Positions 22,252-29,143 of a DNA stretch of 29,295 nucleotides are shown piece after piece. The DNA is taken from positions 1 through 29,295 of the IMG/VR virus record IMGVR_UViG_3300045993_000212. The stretch is one strand, 5' to 3'. Both the position numbers and the translations under genes were made by a program. Position 1 is the first letter of the stretch, and every line of letters starts with the position of its first letter. The notes beneath the pieces were generated by a model. That model did not search any database, had not been told where the DNA came from, and was given only the letters and a program-made list of their open reading frames with translations. The DNA is from a virus.

Positions 22252-24987
22252 CTAGATGCTTGTCTTGAGTGTTGTTACAGAGACGCCTAAAGCAGACGCT
22301 ATCTCTGCCTGTGTGTAGCCACGTGCAGCCATGCTTGCAGCCTTAGCAGTCTTAGCAGATGTCATCAGCAACTGTACTCTTGGTGTTGCCAATGCCTTGA
22401 CTACATCTAGATCAGCGTTGTCAAGGATCTTACCTAACCTGTCATTGCTGATTGCACCTGCCTGTATAGCAGCCCATTCGTTGGGTGTGATGATGATCTT
22501 CTGCTTCTCTGCACCAGTCCTTGTACGAGCAGCATCAAGTGCTTGAGACTTGAGCTTCTTGAGTTCAGACTTCTCCATGTCACCATTAGATGCACGCTTA
22601 GCGGCGATGACCGCGTTTGCTAGGACCTGGGCTTGTCTTTCAAGGGGGGCGTTTCTCTGGGCGAGGGTCAGTTTAGAAACGAGGGAGGCTACTTCTGGAG
22701 CATAGGCGGCCTTTGCTGAATCTGAGATCTTGTTGGTCTTGATGTGGACCATCTCAAGCCTTGCTGTGTTAGCCAATGCTTTCAGCTTGTTAGAGTGCTC
22801 TGCATAGACACGCTCTATCTTGGTGCCACCATCCTTGGATAGGAGAGTGCGTGCATCAGTGGTCTCAATCAGCTTCTGTGAACGCTGCTTGTTGAAGACG
22901 ACCGTGTCCTTCGAGACGCCCTTCTTGTTGACCGTAGTACGGGTGTAGTTCTCGCCTGTTGGGACGAAGACTAGAGCACCCGTCTTCTTGTCAATAGGGC
23001 CACCATCTTTGGCAGGGCGGGGCTTTTTTGCATTGATGGTCTTCTCACCAGTGGCCCTCGAAATGAGGGTTGATGCACCTGCTGTTGGCCCACCTTGATA
23101 TTTGACCTTGAGGGCCTTGATGCCATGATCAGTGGCAGACCGCTTGTAGTCGAGACTGTGCTTCTCTGCATCGATGACAACCATGGAATGCCGAACTGCT
23201 CGAGCAAGCTCGGTCGATGTTGCACCTTGGATAGTCATGTCCGTGATGAGGTTCGAGATGTCACCCATATGGGTACCTTTTGTCTGGACGGTCATCTTGA
23301 CCATGCCATCATATTTTGGGTACTCGGTTTTGGGGTCGAAACCAACAAGACGTGCTAGTGGAGGAGAAGTCTTGATTTCACCTTTGCCATTGGGTATGAC
23401 AAGGACTGTGTCGCCATCGAAATCTGCACCAGACAGCCTTTCGGCCACCTTAGAACTGATCCCAATTGCATCTGTAGCACCCTTGAGAAGCTTGATCGCA
23501 GCAGGGTTCTTGTTGTTGACGGTCAACTCAGGAATCTCGAATATGCCACCATGGGGGTAACGAATCAGTGCGACTCGAGTCCCATTGTCGAAGTTGGGGG
23601 CATAAACTTCGGTTTCCTTCATTTTTGGAACTGGAAGGATGACATGCGAACTCTGACGAGGCATTGCAGCAGCCTTGAGATGCACTGCTGACGAATCTGC
23701 CGAATCCGCAAACGACTGGAGAAGCTTGGCTCTGACAACAGGGTTGGTCAAAGCGGAGATCTCATCGAGATCGAGCTTCTTCTTGTCGTACGTCATGGCC
23801 AACTGTGCCTTAGCGAGTTCGGGACTCTGCTTCGACAGCATCTGGGATGAGAGGTTTCTCGACCACTTGTCCCAATCGCCTTCTTGGTTGACCATATTCA
23901 TGGCAGAGGTTGCACGCTCTTTACCATCAGGACCGAGGCCTTTGATCTGCCCAGCAGCACCAATTGCAGCGCCGAAGGGATTGCCTTCATCGATCTTTCC
24001 GGTTGCCTTGTCGATCTGCATCTTCTTCATCGCGTCCAGCTTGTTGCCTGTGTCGCTCTTGACTGTGTTGAATACGAGGTCGACGCCTTTCGGCATGTCA
24101 TCCTTGTACATGGCCATACCTTTGAGGTAGTGCGAGCCATCCACAGCAACACGAACTTGGGCATAGCGATTCTTGCCGAGAGACACATCATCCACGCCAC
24201 GACGGACATAGATCACGCCATCAGCTTCATCGCCACCTTCTTCCTTGTATCGAACGCCAACTCGAGAGGAGCTGATGTTCAACGGGGGAAGAAGACCGGA
24301 CCACGAGAGGCCACCATCATCGGTGTGTTCAGTTACCGACTTGATGTCACCCTTGTTCATCACGATGTCTCGGTATGTGGTTCCGGGAGGAGCCAACACT
24401 CTGATGGTGGTCTTCTGATTACCACCAGTACCAAGCTGATCGATCTGAACCTTGTGGTATGCGTAGCCCTGTTCTTTCAGGATCGCAATCGCTTTGTCTA
24501 GGCGGTCGCGGCTGAGATTCAGGTGATGCTCAACTCCAGCACCAACATCGATGAAACCCTTCTTGTCCACGTAACCTTGAAGCATGGTCGCCGTTGACAT
24601 GAGAGCCTTTGCCTTCTCCATCTGACCGGGAGCAAGCAGTGATCGAACAGATGACTCATTGAGCTCCATCTGTCGACCGATAGCACTCGTGGACATGCCC
24701 TTTGCTGCTAGGCGCTGAGCGGTAGATATGGCGGCCTGCTTCTGCTCGTTCTTGGCAATGGTCTTCATCGCCTGCAGATCAGTGCGGGTCATCTTGAATC
24801 CGTTTTCAGGATCGCTGAGCCCTTTCGCAATATCCGTGTCTGTGAGTCCTTGCTTCCTCATGCTCTCAACATAGTCGAGGAAGTTCTTGTTGCGTTGGTT
24901 CTCTGTGCCACCTGAGCCCCAAGGATAACGACCTGACTTGCGGGCCGTGCCATAGTGAGCGAGATAGTCTTCGATGTCTACGATCAC
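22252..24987 (-). CDS. RNA-polymerase-like protein with DFDGD motif, HYG-type N-terminus and helix-turn-helix ends
   Basis: This 911-residue protein has four visible parts. Residues 11-25 (HYGTARKSGRYPWGS) resemble the HYG-KGMHWGVR motif of the head-region proteins. Residues about 48-57 and 90-118 look like helix-turn-helix segments (AAKGMSTSAIGRQMELNESS). Residues about 485-616 hold RYPHGGIFEIPELTVN, GADFDGDTVLVIP (Asp522, Asp524 and Asp526, the metal-binding triad of multisubunit-type RNA polymerases), then MGDISNLITDM and VIDAEKHSLDYKRSA, in the order seen in single-chain QDE-1/YonO-like polymerases. The last 26 residues form another helix-turn-helix (ARGYTQAEIASALGVSVTTL). GTG at 24987 overlaps the previous stop. 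Enzyme activity is inferred, not shown. Confidence 0.8.
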   Translation of the reverse strand: MIVDIEDYLAHYGTARKSGRYPWGSGGTENQRNKNFLDYVESMRKQGLTDTDIAKGLSDPENGFKMTRTDLQAMKTIAKNEQKQAAISTAQRLAAKGMSTSAIGRQMELNESSVRSLLAPGQMEKAKALMSTATMLQGYVDKKGFIDVGAGVEHHLNLSRDRLDKAIAILKEQGYAYHKVQIDQLGTGGNQKTTIRVLAPPGTTYRDIVMNKGDIKSVTEHTDDGGLSWSGLLPPLNISSSRVGVRYKEEGGDEADGVIYVRRGVDDVSLGKNRYAQVRVAVDGSHYLKGMAMYKDDMPKGVDLVFNTVKSDTGNKLDAMKKMQIDKATGKIDEGNPFGAAIGAAGQIKGLGPDGKERATSAMNMVNQEGDWDKWSRNLSSQMLSKQSPELAKAQLAMTYDKKKLDLDEISALTNPVVRAKLLQSFADSADSSAVHLKAAAMPRQSSHVILPVPKMKETEVYAPNFDNGTRVALIRYPHGGIFEIPELTVNNKNPAAIKLLKGATDAIGISSKVAERLSGADFDGDTVLVIPNGKGEIKTSPPLARLVGFDPKTEYPKYDGMVKMTVQTKGTHMGDISNLITDMTIQGATSTELARAVRHSMVVIDAEKHSLDYKRSATDHGIKALKVKYQGGPTAGASTLISRATGEKTINAKKPRPAKDGGPIDKKTGALVFVPTGENYTRTTVNKKGVSKDTVVFNKQRSQKLIETTDARTLLSKDGGTKIERVYAEHSNKLKALANTARLEMVHIKTNKISDSAKAAYAPEVASLVSKLTLAQRNAPLERQAQVLANAVIAAKRASNGDMEKSELKKLKSQALDAARTRTGAEKQKIIITPNEWAAIQAGAISNDRLGKILDNADLDVVKALATPRVQLLMTSAKTAKAASMAARGYTQAEIASALGVSVTTLKTSI

Positions 24988-25544
24988 TGCATGGCCTCGA
25001 TTCTGATGGCTTGAATTCGCTTGTCGAACGTGATGATCCTATCCATGATATGGACGATTACATCTGGGTCTGCTTCGTAGATCCGTGTTTCATCGTTCTG
25101 GTAGATCCGAAGCTCAGTCTCGATCTCGAAAGGCTTGATCCGATACTCGAGGCAGAACATTGCAGCGTAGATCTCGAGCTGGTGTTCTGATGTAGGACCC
25201 ACGCCGGTCTTAAGGTCGTGAATCCGCAACTTATTACGCTTGAAGGATATGGTGTCGGCTGTTCCAAAGCAGTTGTCCGAGTAGTACAGGATCTGCTCTG
25301 AAGCCATCCGAAACCCGATCGCATCGTTGACATAGAGATGAAGAGTCTTCTCTGTTCTCGGAAGCTTGATGCCCAACCGAATTGCCTCATGTGCAAACTC
25401 GTGAAGTTCGGTTCCACGCCTTGCTGCCAAGTTGGCAATATAGACACGGTCGATCTTCTCCTCATCATAGTTGACCCACGCATACTTCGATGCTGACAGA
25501 AACGCGTGTTGTCCGATGAGATTGGTGTGCGGGTTGAAGAGCAT
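24984..25544 (-). CDS. RecB/Cas4-like PD-(D/E)XK nuclease
   Basis: The protein has 186 residues, with AGGAGG before the ATG. Motifs in order match the RecB/Cas4-type exonuclease fold: His48 in RRGTELHEFAHEA, Asp97 in FGTADTISF, Asp110-x-Lys112 in IHDLKTG, and Gln122 to Tyr126 in QLEIYAAMF. No four-cysteine iron-sulphur cluster is seen, so it is closer to phage exonucleases than to full Cas4. It probably processes DNA ends in replication or recombination. It overlaps the RNA-polymerase-like gene by 4 bases, so the two are made together. No Cas genes or repeats are nearby. Confidence 0.85.
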   Translation of the reverse strand: MLFNPHTNLIGQHAFLSASKYAWVNYDEEKIDRVYIANLAARRGTELHEFAHEAIRLGIKLPRTEKTLHLYVNDAIGFRMASEQILYYSDNCFGTADTISFKRNKLRIHDLKTGVGPTSEHQLEIYAAMFCLEYRIKPFEIETELRIYQNDETRIYEADPDVIVHIMDRIITFDKRIQAIRIEAMQ

Positions 25545-25568
25545 AAATTTAGCCTCCTAGTTTCGGGG

Positions 25569-25889
25569 CTACTCGCGCTGTTGTGCGCGTGCCTGCCGAC
25601 GAGGTTTGAACACGACAGCGAGCGCCTTCAAGACGTCGTTCTCGTTCTCGGGGTAGATGAATGCCGCGAAGGACATGTTGTTCAGCTCGTCCACGTAGTA
25701 CTCTTGGTTGGGCTGAGTTGGAGCGTCGATGGAAGCCTTCACCTCGAGCATCGCCCACTTGTCCTTGAACAGGATGGTGAGATCGGGCATGCCCTGCAGG
25801 TAGTCCGTGTCGTTCTTCAGGATGATGCATCCACGAAACCTGTGGCGCAACTCTTTGATGAGCTGGGCTTGGTAGTCGCGCTCGAGCAT
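25569..25889 (-). CDS. VRR-NUC-type nuclease
   Basis: The protein has 106 residues. The ATG at 25889 has GGGGAG about 8 bases upstream; a TTG five codons earlier is less likely. The PD-(D/E)XK pattern is clear: Glu13 in LIKELRHRF, GMPDL with Asp36, Glu49-x-Lys51 in MLEVKAS, and a downstream QPNQEYYVDEL helix. VRR-NUC domains cut branched DNA such as replication or recombination intermediates. Stand-alone phage versions often accompany helicases, as here. It is preceded by the best promoter in the window and followed after 24 bases by the RecB/Cas4-like nuclease gene. Confidence 0.88.
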   Translation of the reverse strand: MLERDYQAQLIKELRHRFRGCIILKNDTDYLQGMPDLTILFKDKWAMLEVKASIDAPTQPNQEYYVDELNNMSFAAFIYPENENDVLKALAVVFKPRRQARAQQRE

Positions 25890-25939
25890 GAGTATTCTCC
25901 CCAAAAGTCGTTGGCAGAAACATAGGCTTAGTCCCTTCT

Positions 25940-25969
25940 ATTATAGGGCACGATTAACGTGCTGCTCAA
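25940..25969 (-). promoter_or_regulatory. Sigma70-like promoter for the nuclease / RNA-polymerase-like operon
   Basis: On the minus strand, TTGAGC (25964-25969, four of six consensus) is followed after 18 bases by a perfect TATAAT (25940-25945). It lies in the 88-base gap after the HNH gene and would give a leader of about 45 bases before the VRR-NUC start at 25889. Genes down to 21980 follow with short gaps or overlaps and could be one transcript. Confidence 0.65.
25948..25962. promoter_or_regulatory. Operator-like dyad within the promoter spacer
   Basis: GCACG-attaa-CGTGC is a perfect inverted repeat with 5-bp arms and a 5-base centre, lying exactly between the -35 and -10 boxes. A repressor bound here would block RNA polymerase. 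A ribbon-helix-helix protein (29143-29295) and the LuxR-type protein are candidate binders; neither is proven. Confidence 0.5.
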
Positions 25970-25977
25970 TATACGAA

Positions 25978-26502
25978 TTAGTCATACCACCAGAAACTCT
26001 GACCGGTCGGGAAGACGTGCTGTTTGTTCACCAAAGCGATGTGAATACCTTGGTTAGTTCCCTCGAGAAGACCGTACTGAACGGCACAATCTTTTGGGTG
26101 TGCAAAGATCTCTCCTGTCTCGAGAAGCTCGAATGGCTTCTTCCAATTGGGGAATGGGTCCTTGATCCTTTCTTTGTGATAGATGCGGGCAAACCAACGT
26201 GGTCGCCACATGAGGTTGTCCACTCGACAGTTCATGCGATCGCCATCGAGGTGGATAGGTGTTGGGGTATCGCCACCACGCACTGTGTCATACTGCGAGT
26301 CGGCTAAGAACGTCTTCGCAACAAGCAGAGAGACCGAGCGACGATATGCCGATGGATCGCCAGCCAGCATCAGACGGACCGACGGAATACCCTGCTGATT
26401 CAGAGAGGTTGTTAGTCGATAGCCATCAGATCTCCATACGTCACCATACACATCGACGCTGTAGTCGGGAAAGCCATCAATATCAAGTTGTTCGTCGGGC
26501 AT
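25978..26502 (-). CDS. HNH endonuclease with NUMOD-type segments (homing-endonuclease-like)
   Basis: The protein has 174 residues, with GAAAGGAAC before the ATG. Residues about 7-25 (DIDGFPDYSVDVYGDVWR) match the NUMOD4 motif. An HNH core lies at 83-100 (IHLDGDRMNCRVDNLMWR; His84, Asp86, Asn91 and Asn96). A NUMOD1-like block (PFELLETGEIFAHPKDCAVQ) lies near 117-136. This layout is typical of homing endonucleases that move by cutting DNA. It is free-standing between two non-coding stretches, with a 253-bp gap upstream and a promoter just downstream, which fits an inserted gene. Whether it is active is unknown. Confidence 0.85.
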   Translation of the reverse strand: MPDEQLDIDGFPDYSVDVYGDVWRSDGYRLTTSLNQQGIPSVRLMLAGDPSAYRRSVSLLVAKTFLADSQYDTVRGGDTPTPIHLDGDRMNCRVDNLMWRPRWFARIYHKERIKDPFPNWKKPFELLETGEIFAHPKDCAVQYGLLEGTNQGIHIALVNKQHVFPTGQSFWWYD

Positions 26503-26524
26503 CAGGTTCCTTTCGTGTACTTGA

Positions 26525-26535
26525 GAGACATGTCA
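26525..26535. repeat. 11-bp direct repeat with palindromic core, copy 1
   Basis: GAGACATGTCA, containing the perfect 8-bp palindrome GACATGTC. An identical copy lies at 26711-26721, 186 bases away, close to the other end of the same non-coding region. Paired palindromes of this kind are typical protein-binding sites. Confidence 0.7.
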
Positions 26536-26628
26536 AAAACGTTGCCAAGAATGCTTTCGAAAGCAGCTCTATAAAACCTATGTAAATGTACGTATATTAA
26601 CTAAGACACAGGAAAATAGAGTTAGAGC

Positions 26629-26737
26629 AAAGTTTTGGCATTTGTGGCATTTCACGAAAAGTGGTATAACCGCAGGTCAGAGGCCTAAGGACCCCCTTTT
26701 TGCCCTCTTCGAGACATGTCATTTCTGCCAAAACTTT
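26629..26737. repeat. 12-bp inverted repeat
   Basis: AAAGTTTTGGCA (26629-26640) and TGCCAAAACTTT (26726-26737) are perfect complements 85 bases apart. The second arm continues into a run of T. A second GGCATTT lies next to the first arm. It may form a long-range hairpin or mark paired binding sites. Confidence 0.7.
26711..26721. repeat. 11-bp direct repeat with palindromic core, copy 2
   Basis: GAGACATGTCA, identical to 26525-26535. It lies 5 bases from one arm of the 12-bp inverted repeat, 35 bases beyond the helicase stop. Confidence 0.7.
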
Positions 26738-26755
26738 TTTTCAGCGTCAAAACCC

Positions 26756-27919
26756 TCAGAATTTGATGCCGAAACTGGACTCGTTGAACGCTCTCTTTCC
26801 GTTCAGTGATTTCGCAACTGCCAGATCTATGGCAGAATTTGACATGAGCCGGTAGTAGTACAGGTCCACAAATTTGGTGTTCAACCGGTCAATACGTCCG
26901 TGGGCTTGATACCAGTTCTTGTACGAGTAGGTCATGCTGTAGAAGACCATGGCGTCCGTAGACGTGCAGTTCCATCCTTCGCTCCCTGCAACGTACTGCA
27001 CAAGATACACCCACGAGTCTCCATCGGGTATTGGCTCATGTTTGTGACCATTCCACTCAGCCACAGTCACATCTTTCGAGAGCGTGCGCAATGCTTCCAG
27101 TTCGAAGTTGAAGTTGTAGAACACAATCAGCTTCGGATGCTTCTTCATCAGGATACGTACGGCCTGAAGACGTGAGTGATCAGAGTTGACCACCTTGCGC
27201 ATCAGCATGAACATCTCGGCTACGTCCCGGATTGGACGGTCCTCGTAGACATGCCATCTGTTCTTCATCACCTGGTTGAACTTCTCGATGTCGTGGTTCA
27301 CCTTGACATCTTCGGAGTGACGCTTGGTCAACCTATGGAAGGGCATCTCTACCAGAATGCTGTTCCTGTGCTTTACGAGCCTTCCAACGCTCGTGTACCG
27401 ATCCACCTTGGGGAACTTGGAGAAGGTGTTGTAGACAACATGCTCTCTCTTGAATTCGGTCCGGTTCTTGTAGAAGCCATTAGCCACAAAAACCGGGATG
27501 TAGTCAAGCCATGTGTCCCCTGGAGTTGCACTAAGTAGAATCCAGCGGTTCTTCTTTGCGATCTTGATGAAAGCTTTTGTCCAAGCTCCGGCGCCAACCA
27601 GTCGTTGCTCGTCGAATATGAAGAAGGCATCTTCCACCTCACTGTAGTTGCTGATGTTGTTCCACGAGTCGACGGTCAGTACTCCAGCACACGTCACGTC
27701 CTTAGACCTTCCCACACCGAATGCGGCAAACTCGCCCACCCAGTCCAAAGAGTCACGCTTCTTGGCTGTGGTGATGACGTACACATCTTTCGGCGCTTCA
27801 CGTCCTATGTAGTAAGCCGCAGCAGTCATCGACTTACCAACCCCAACGTCTCCGCAGAGGATAGAGCCGTTATGGAGTTCCCGGACTGCCTTCACTTGGT
27901 GGGGCCAAAGGTCGACCAT
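26756..27919 (-). CDS. SF2 (SNF2/DEAD-type) helicase
   Basis: The protein has 387 residues from the ATG at 27919 (GAGGAGG about 5 bases upstream; the longer frame to 27979 overlaps the previous gene without signals). Motifs of superfamily 2 appear in order: WPHQ with Gln8 (Q-like motif), Walker A GDVGVGKS at 23-30, DEQR in place of DEAH at 103-106, SATPG at 130-134 and motif [12 protein letters not shown] at 338-347. It is short for an SNF2 protein, with no extra domains, as usual for phage versions. It probably remodels DNA at forks or recombination intermediates, with the nucleases encoded downstream. Confidence 0.9.
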   Translation of the reverse strand: MVDLWPHQVKAVRELHNGSILCGDVGVGKSMTAAAYYIGREAPKDVYVITTAKKRDSLDWVGEFAAFGVGRSKDVTCAGVLTVDSWNNISNYSEVEDAFFIFDEQRLVGAGAWTKAFIKIAKKNRWILLSATPGDTWLDYIPVFVANGFYKNRTEFKREHVVYNTFSKFPKVDRYTSVGRLVKHRNSILVEMPFHRLTKRHSEDVKVNHDIEKFNQVMKNRWHVYEDRPIRDVAEMFMLMRKVVNSDHSRLQAVRILMKKHPKLIVFYNFNFELEALRTLSKDVTVAEWNGHKHEPIPDGDSWVYLVQYVAGSEGWNCTSTDAMVFYSMTYSYKNWYQAHGRIDRLNTKFVDLYYYRLMSNSAIDLAVAKSLNGKRAFNESSFGIKF

Positions 27920-28088
27920 GATCCTCCTCGTAGTTCCCGTAGAACGTCGCCGTGATCGTACAGACAACCTTCTGGGCATGTGCCTCTTCGTATCGACGCT
28001 TGATCTCCTCGAGAGGAAGACCGGTCGCTTCAGAAGCCCAGATATGGTTCGTCTTTGTGACCCAGACCTTGACGTGTCGTTTCTGCAT
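27870..28088 (-). CDS. Small protein of unknown function
   Basis: The protein has 72 residues, starting [20 protein letters not shown]. The ATG at 28088 has AAGGAG about 6 bases upstream and overlaps the previous stop (TGATG). A helical block ([15 protein letters not shown]) is followed by a strand block ([12 protein letters not shown]) and a Pro-rich end. The last 50 bases overlap the helicase start, so the two are probably coupled. I do not recognise the family. Confidence 0.72.
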   Translation of the reverse strand: MQKRHVKVWVTKTNHIWASEATGLPLEEIKRRYEEAHAQKVVCTITATFYGNYEEDHGRPLAPPSEGSPGTP

Positions 28089-28444
28089 CACTTCTCCTTG
28101 TCATAACCGATGCGAGCCATGTGGTTAGCAGTCTTAGCATGAATATCGCTATCTGCTATTGCCTCTTGTGCTGTGTTGTAGTCCGGACTTCGCCAGTTAC
28201 AGTCGAGACAAGATGCTCTCCACCCGGGATCTATGGGCTTCCATGCACGAGCGTTCTTGATGTAGACCCAGCCATAGGCAAGAGCAGAGATATAGAAGCC
28301 CCACTGCTGTGTTGCCGTGGCGTATGCAATCCACAAGACCTGAGCACCGACGCCGACCATCCAACCACGACGGTCCTTACGACCTGCAAGCCAGAGTCCG
28401 AAGACACCAACAGCAGTCAAGAGATATGACCAGTATGGGTTCAT
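28088..28444 (-). CDS. Membrane protein with C-terminal zinc-finger-like tail
   Basis: The protein has 118 residues from the ATG at 28444, which overlaps the previous stop in ATGA. Residues about 5-65 hold two or three hydrophobic segments (SYLLTAVGVFGLWLAG, GWMVGVGAQVLWIAYATA, GFYISALAYGWVYI), a pattern recalling small PnuC-like phage membrane proteins. The C-terminal part has Cys79-x2-Cys82 and His102-x5-His108, a probable zinc site (CLDCNW, then HAKTANH). Joining a membrane anchor to a zinc-finger-like end on one small protein is unusual. Transport, anchoring of DNA or RNA, or exclusion of other phages are all possible; none is proven. Confidence 0.78.
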   Translation of the reverse strand: MNPYWSYLLTAVGVFGLWLAGRKDRRGWMVGVGAQVLWIAYATATQQWGFYISALAYGWVYIKNARAWKPIDPGWRASCLDCNWRSPDYNTAQEAIADSDIHAKTANHMARIGYDKEK

Positions 28445-28578
28445 GAACGCCACTTCCGTCCTATGAACATGATCGGGCCAACAGCAAACCCGTGATGAAA
28501 CGTTCGAAACAATGGTCCTCGCCAACTGCTCCGGCGATACCACTTCCGTCCGCACTCTTGAACAATCAGGAAGTTCAT
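28441..28578 (-). CDS. Very small basic protein, unknown
   Basis: The frame encodes 45 residues, starting MNFLIVQECGRKWYRRSSWR, and is too short for most ORF cut-offs. It overlaps its upstream neighbour by ATGA and its downstream neighbour by ATGA, and AAGGAG lies 6 bases before the ATG. It is basic and aromatic-rich with a repeated GRKW (GRKWYRRS and GRKWRS at the end). The perfect coupling on both sides is the main support. No family is recognised. Confidence 0.6.
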   Translation of the reverse strand: MNFLIVQECGRKWYRRSSWRGPLFRTFHHGFAVGPIMFIGRKWRS

Positions 28579-28913
28579 GACTTCTCCTTACGAACTAGGG
28601 CGACAAACGCCATACCATTGGGAAACTGCGCAAGCATCGGGTCGTGGAAGATCTCGATCTGGACTTCTGGACCATGCTTGATTCGCATACGCTTGGCAAA
28701 GGTGCGCAGCCACGTGTTGTACTTGTACTGATAGGCATCATCCATCGGATCGAGGTGGATCTGAGTACGATCTGGAGTCGACCGAGCCATGTGCCGGCGT
28801 ACACGATCAGGGTTGAGCTTTCGTGAGCGCATTTCTTTCTCCGTCCTTACACCTAGGGGGAACAACTGACCAGTTCGTTCGAAATATTGCGCCTCATCCA
28901 CAATTGCGTGCAT
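28575..28913 (-). CDS. Small phage protein, unknown
   Basis: The protein has 112 residues from the ATG at 28913 (GAAAGGAG about 6 bases upstream; the longer frame to 28934 is less likely because its ATG lies beyond that site). The sequence is basic and helical (RVRRHMARSTPDRTQIHLDP, KYNTWLRTFAKRMRIKHG) and ends in strands (VQIEIFHDP, GMAFVALVRKEKS). No motif or family is recognised. It begins a run of overlapping small genes leading to the helicase. Confidence 0.75.
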   Translation of the reverse strand: MHAIVDEAQYFERTGQLFPLGVRTEKEMRSRKLNPDRVRRHMARSTPDRTQIHLDPMDDAYQYKYNTWLRTFAKRMRIKHGPEVQIEIFHDPMLAQFPNGMAFVALVRKEKS

Positions 28914-28938
28914 GTTTGTCTCCTTTCGAGGCAAAACT

Positions 28939-28961
28939 AAAACCCGAGATATGTGGGTTCT
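28939..28961 (-). terminator. Weak terminator-like hairpin
   Basis: On the minus strand, AGAACCC and GGGTTTT pair (one G-T wobble) around a 9-base loop and are followed by AGTTTTG. The hairpin lies between the stop of the small membrane protein (28982) and the next ribosome binding site. The stem is short, so partial termination or attenuation is the most that can be claimed. Confidence 0.35.
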
Positions 28962-28981
28962 AGCTTCTTGAGCGATGGACT

Positions 28982-29143
28982 CTACTGGTCCTTGATCGTG
29001 TTGCGGTGGTTCTCGATCGTTTCCTTGACCCAGATCCCACCGATGATCCCCGCAGTCAGCACTAGCTGAAAGACGAAATTCTCTTTGGTGTAGGCCTGAA
29101 GGATGGGCGGGAAGAAACTGTCGGGGTTAGCGGTCCTGAACAT
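28982..29143 (-). CDS. Small single-pass membrane protein
   Basis: The protein has 53 residues, starting MFRTANPDSFFPPILQAYTK. The ATG at 29143 has GAAGGAGAA about 8 bases upstream and overlaps the previous stop (TGATG). One hydrophobic helix (FVFQLVLTAGIIGGIWV, residues about 23-39) is followed by a charged tail (KETIENHRNTIKDQ). A longer frame beginning at 29224 runs through the previous gene in another frame and has no signal. Holin accessory, exclusion or anchor roles are possible; the family is not recognised. Confidence 0.7.
   Translation of the reverse strand: MFRTANPDSFFPPILQAYTKENFVFQLVLTAGIIGGIWVKETIENHRNTIKDQ

Larger units (their letters stand above)
26503..26755. other. Non-coding, AT-rich region with repeats
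   Basis: This 253-bp region between the helicase and the HNH gene has no convincing gene on either strand. It is noticeably more AT-rich than its surroundings and holds a repeated GAGACATGTCA and a 12-bp inverted repeat listed separately. Candidate roles are promoter/operator region, leader, or origin. A TTGACA occurs on the minus strand (26529-26534) but no good -10 follows at 16-18 bases. Confidence 0.55.

Noticed and set aside
24984-25544. Cas4-like motifs as a sign of a CRISPR locus
   Set aside because: There are no repeats, spacers or other cas genes, and no four-cysteine cluster. A phage exonuclease is the simpler call.
26684-26702. GGTC-GACC stem followed by C/T run as a terminator
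   Set aside because: The T-run is on the plus strand, where there are no genes to terminate, and the stem is weak.
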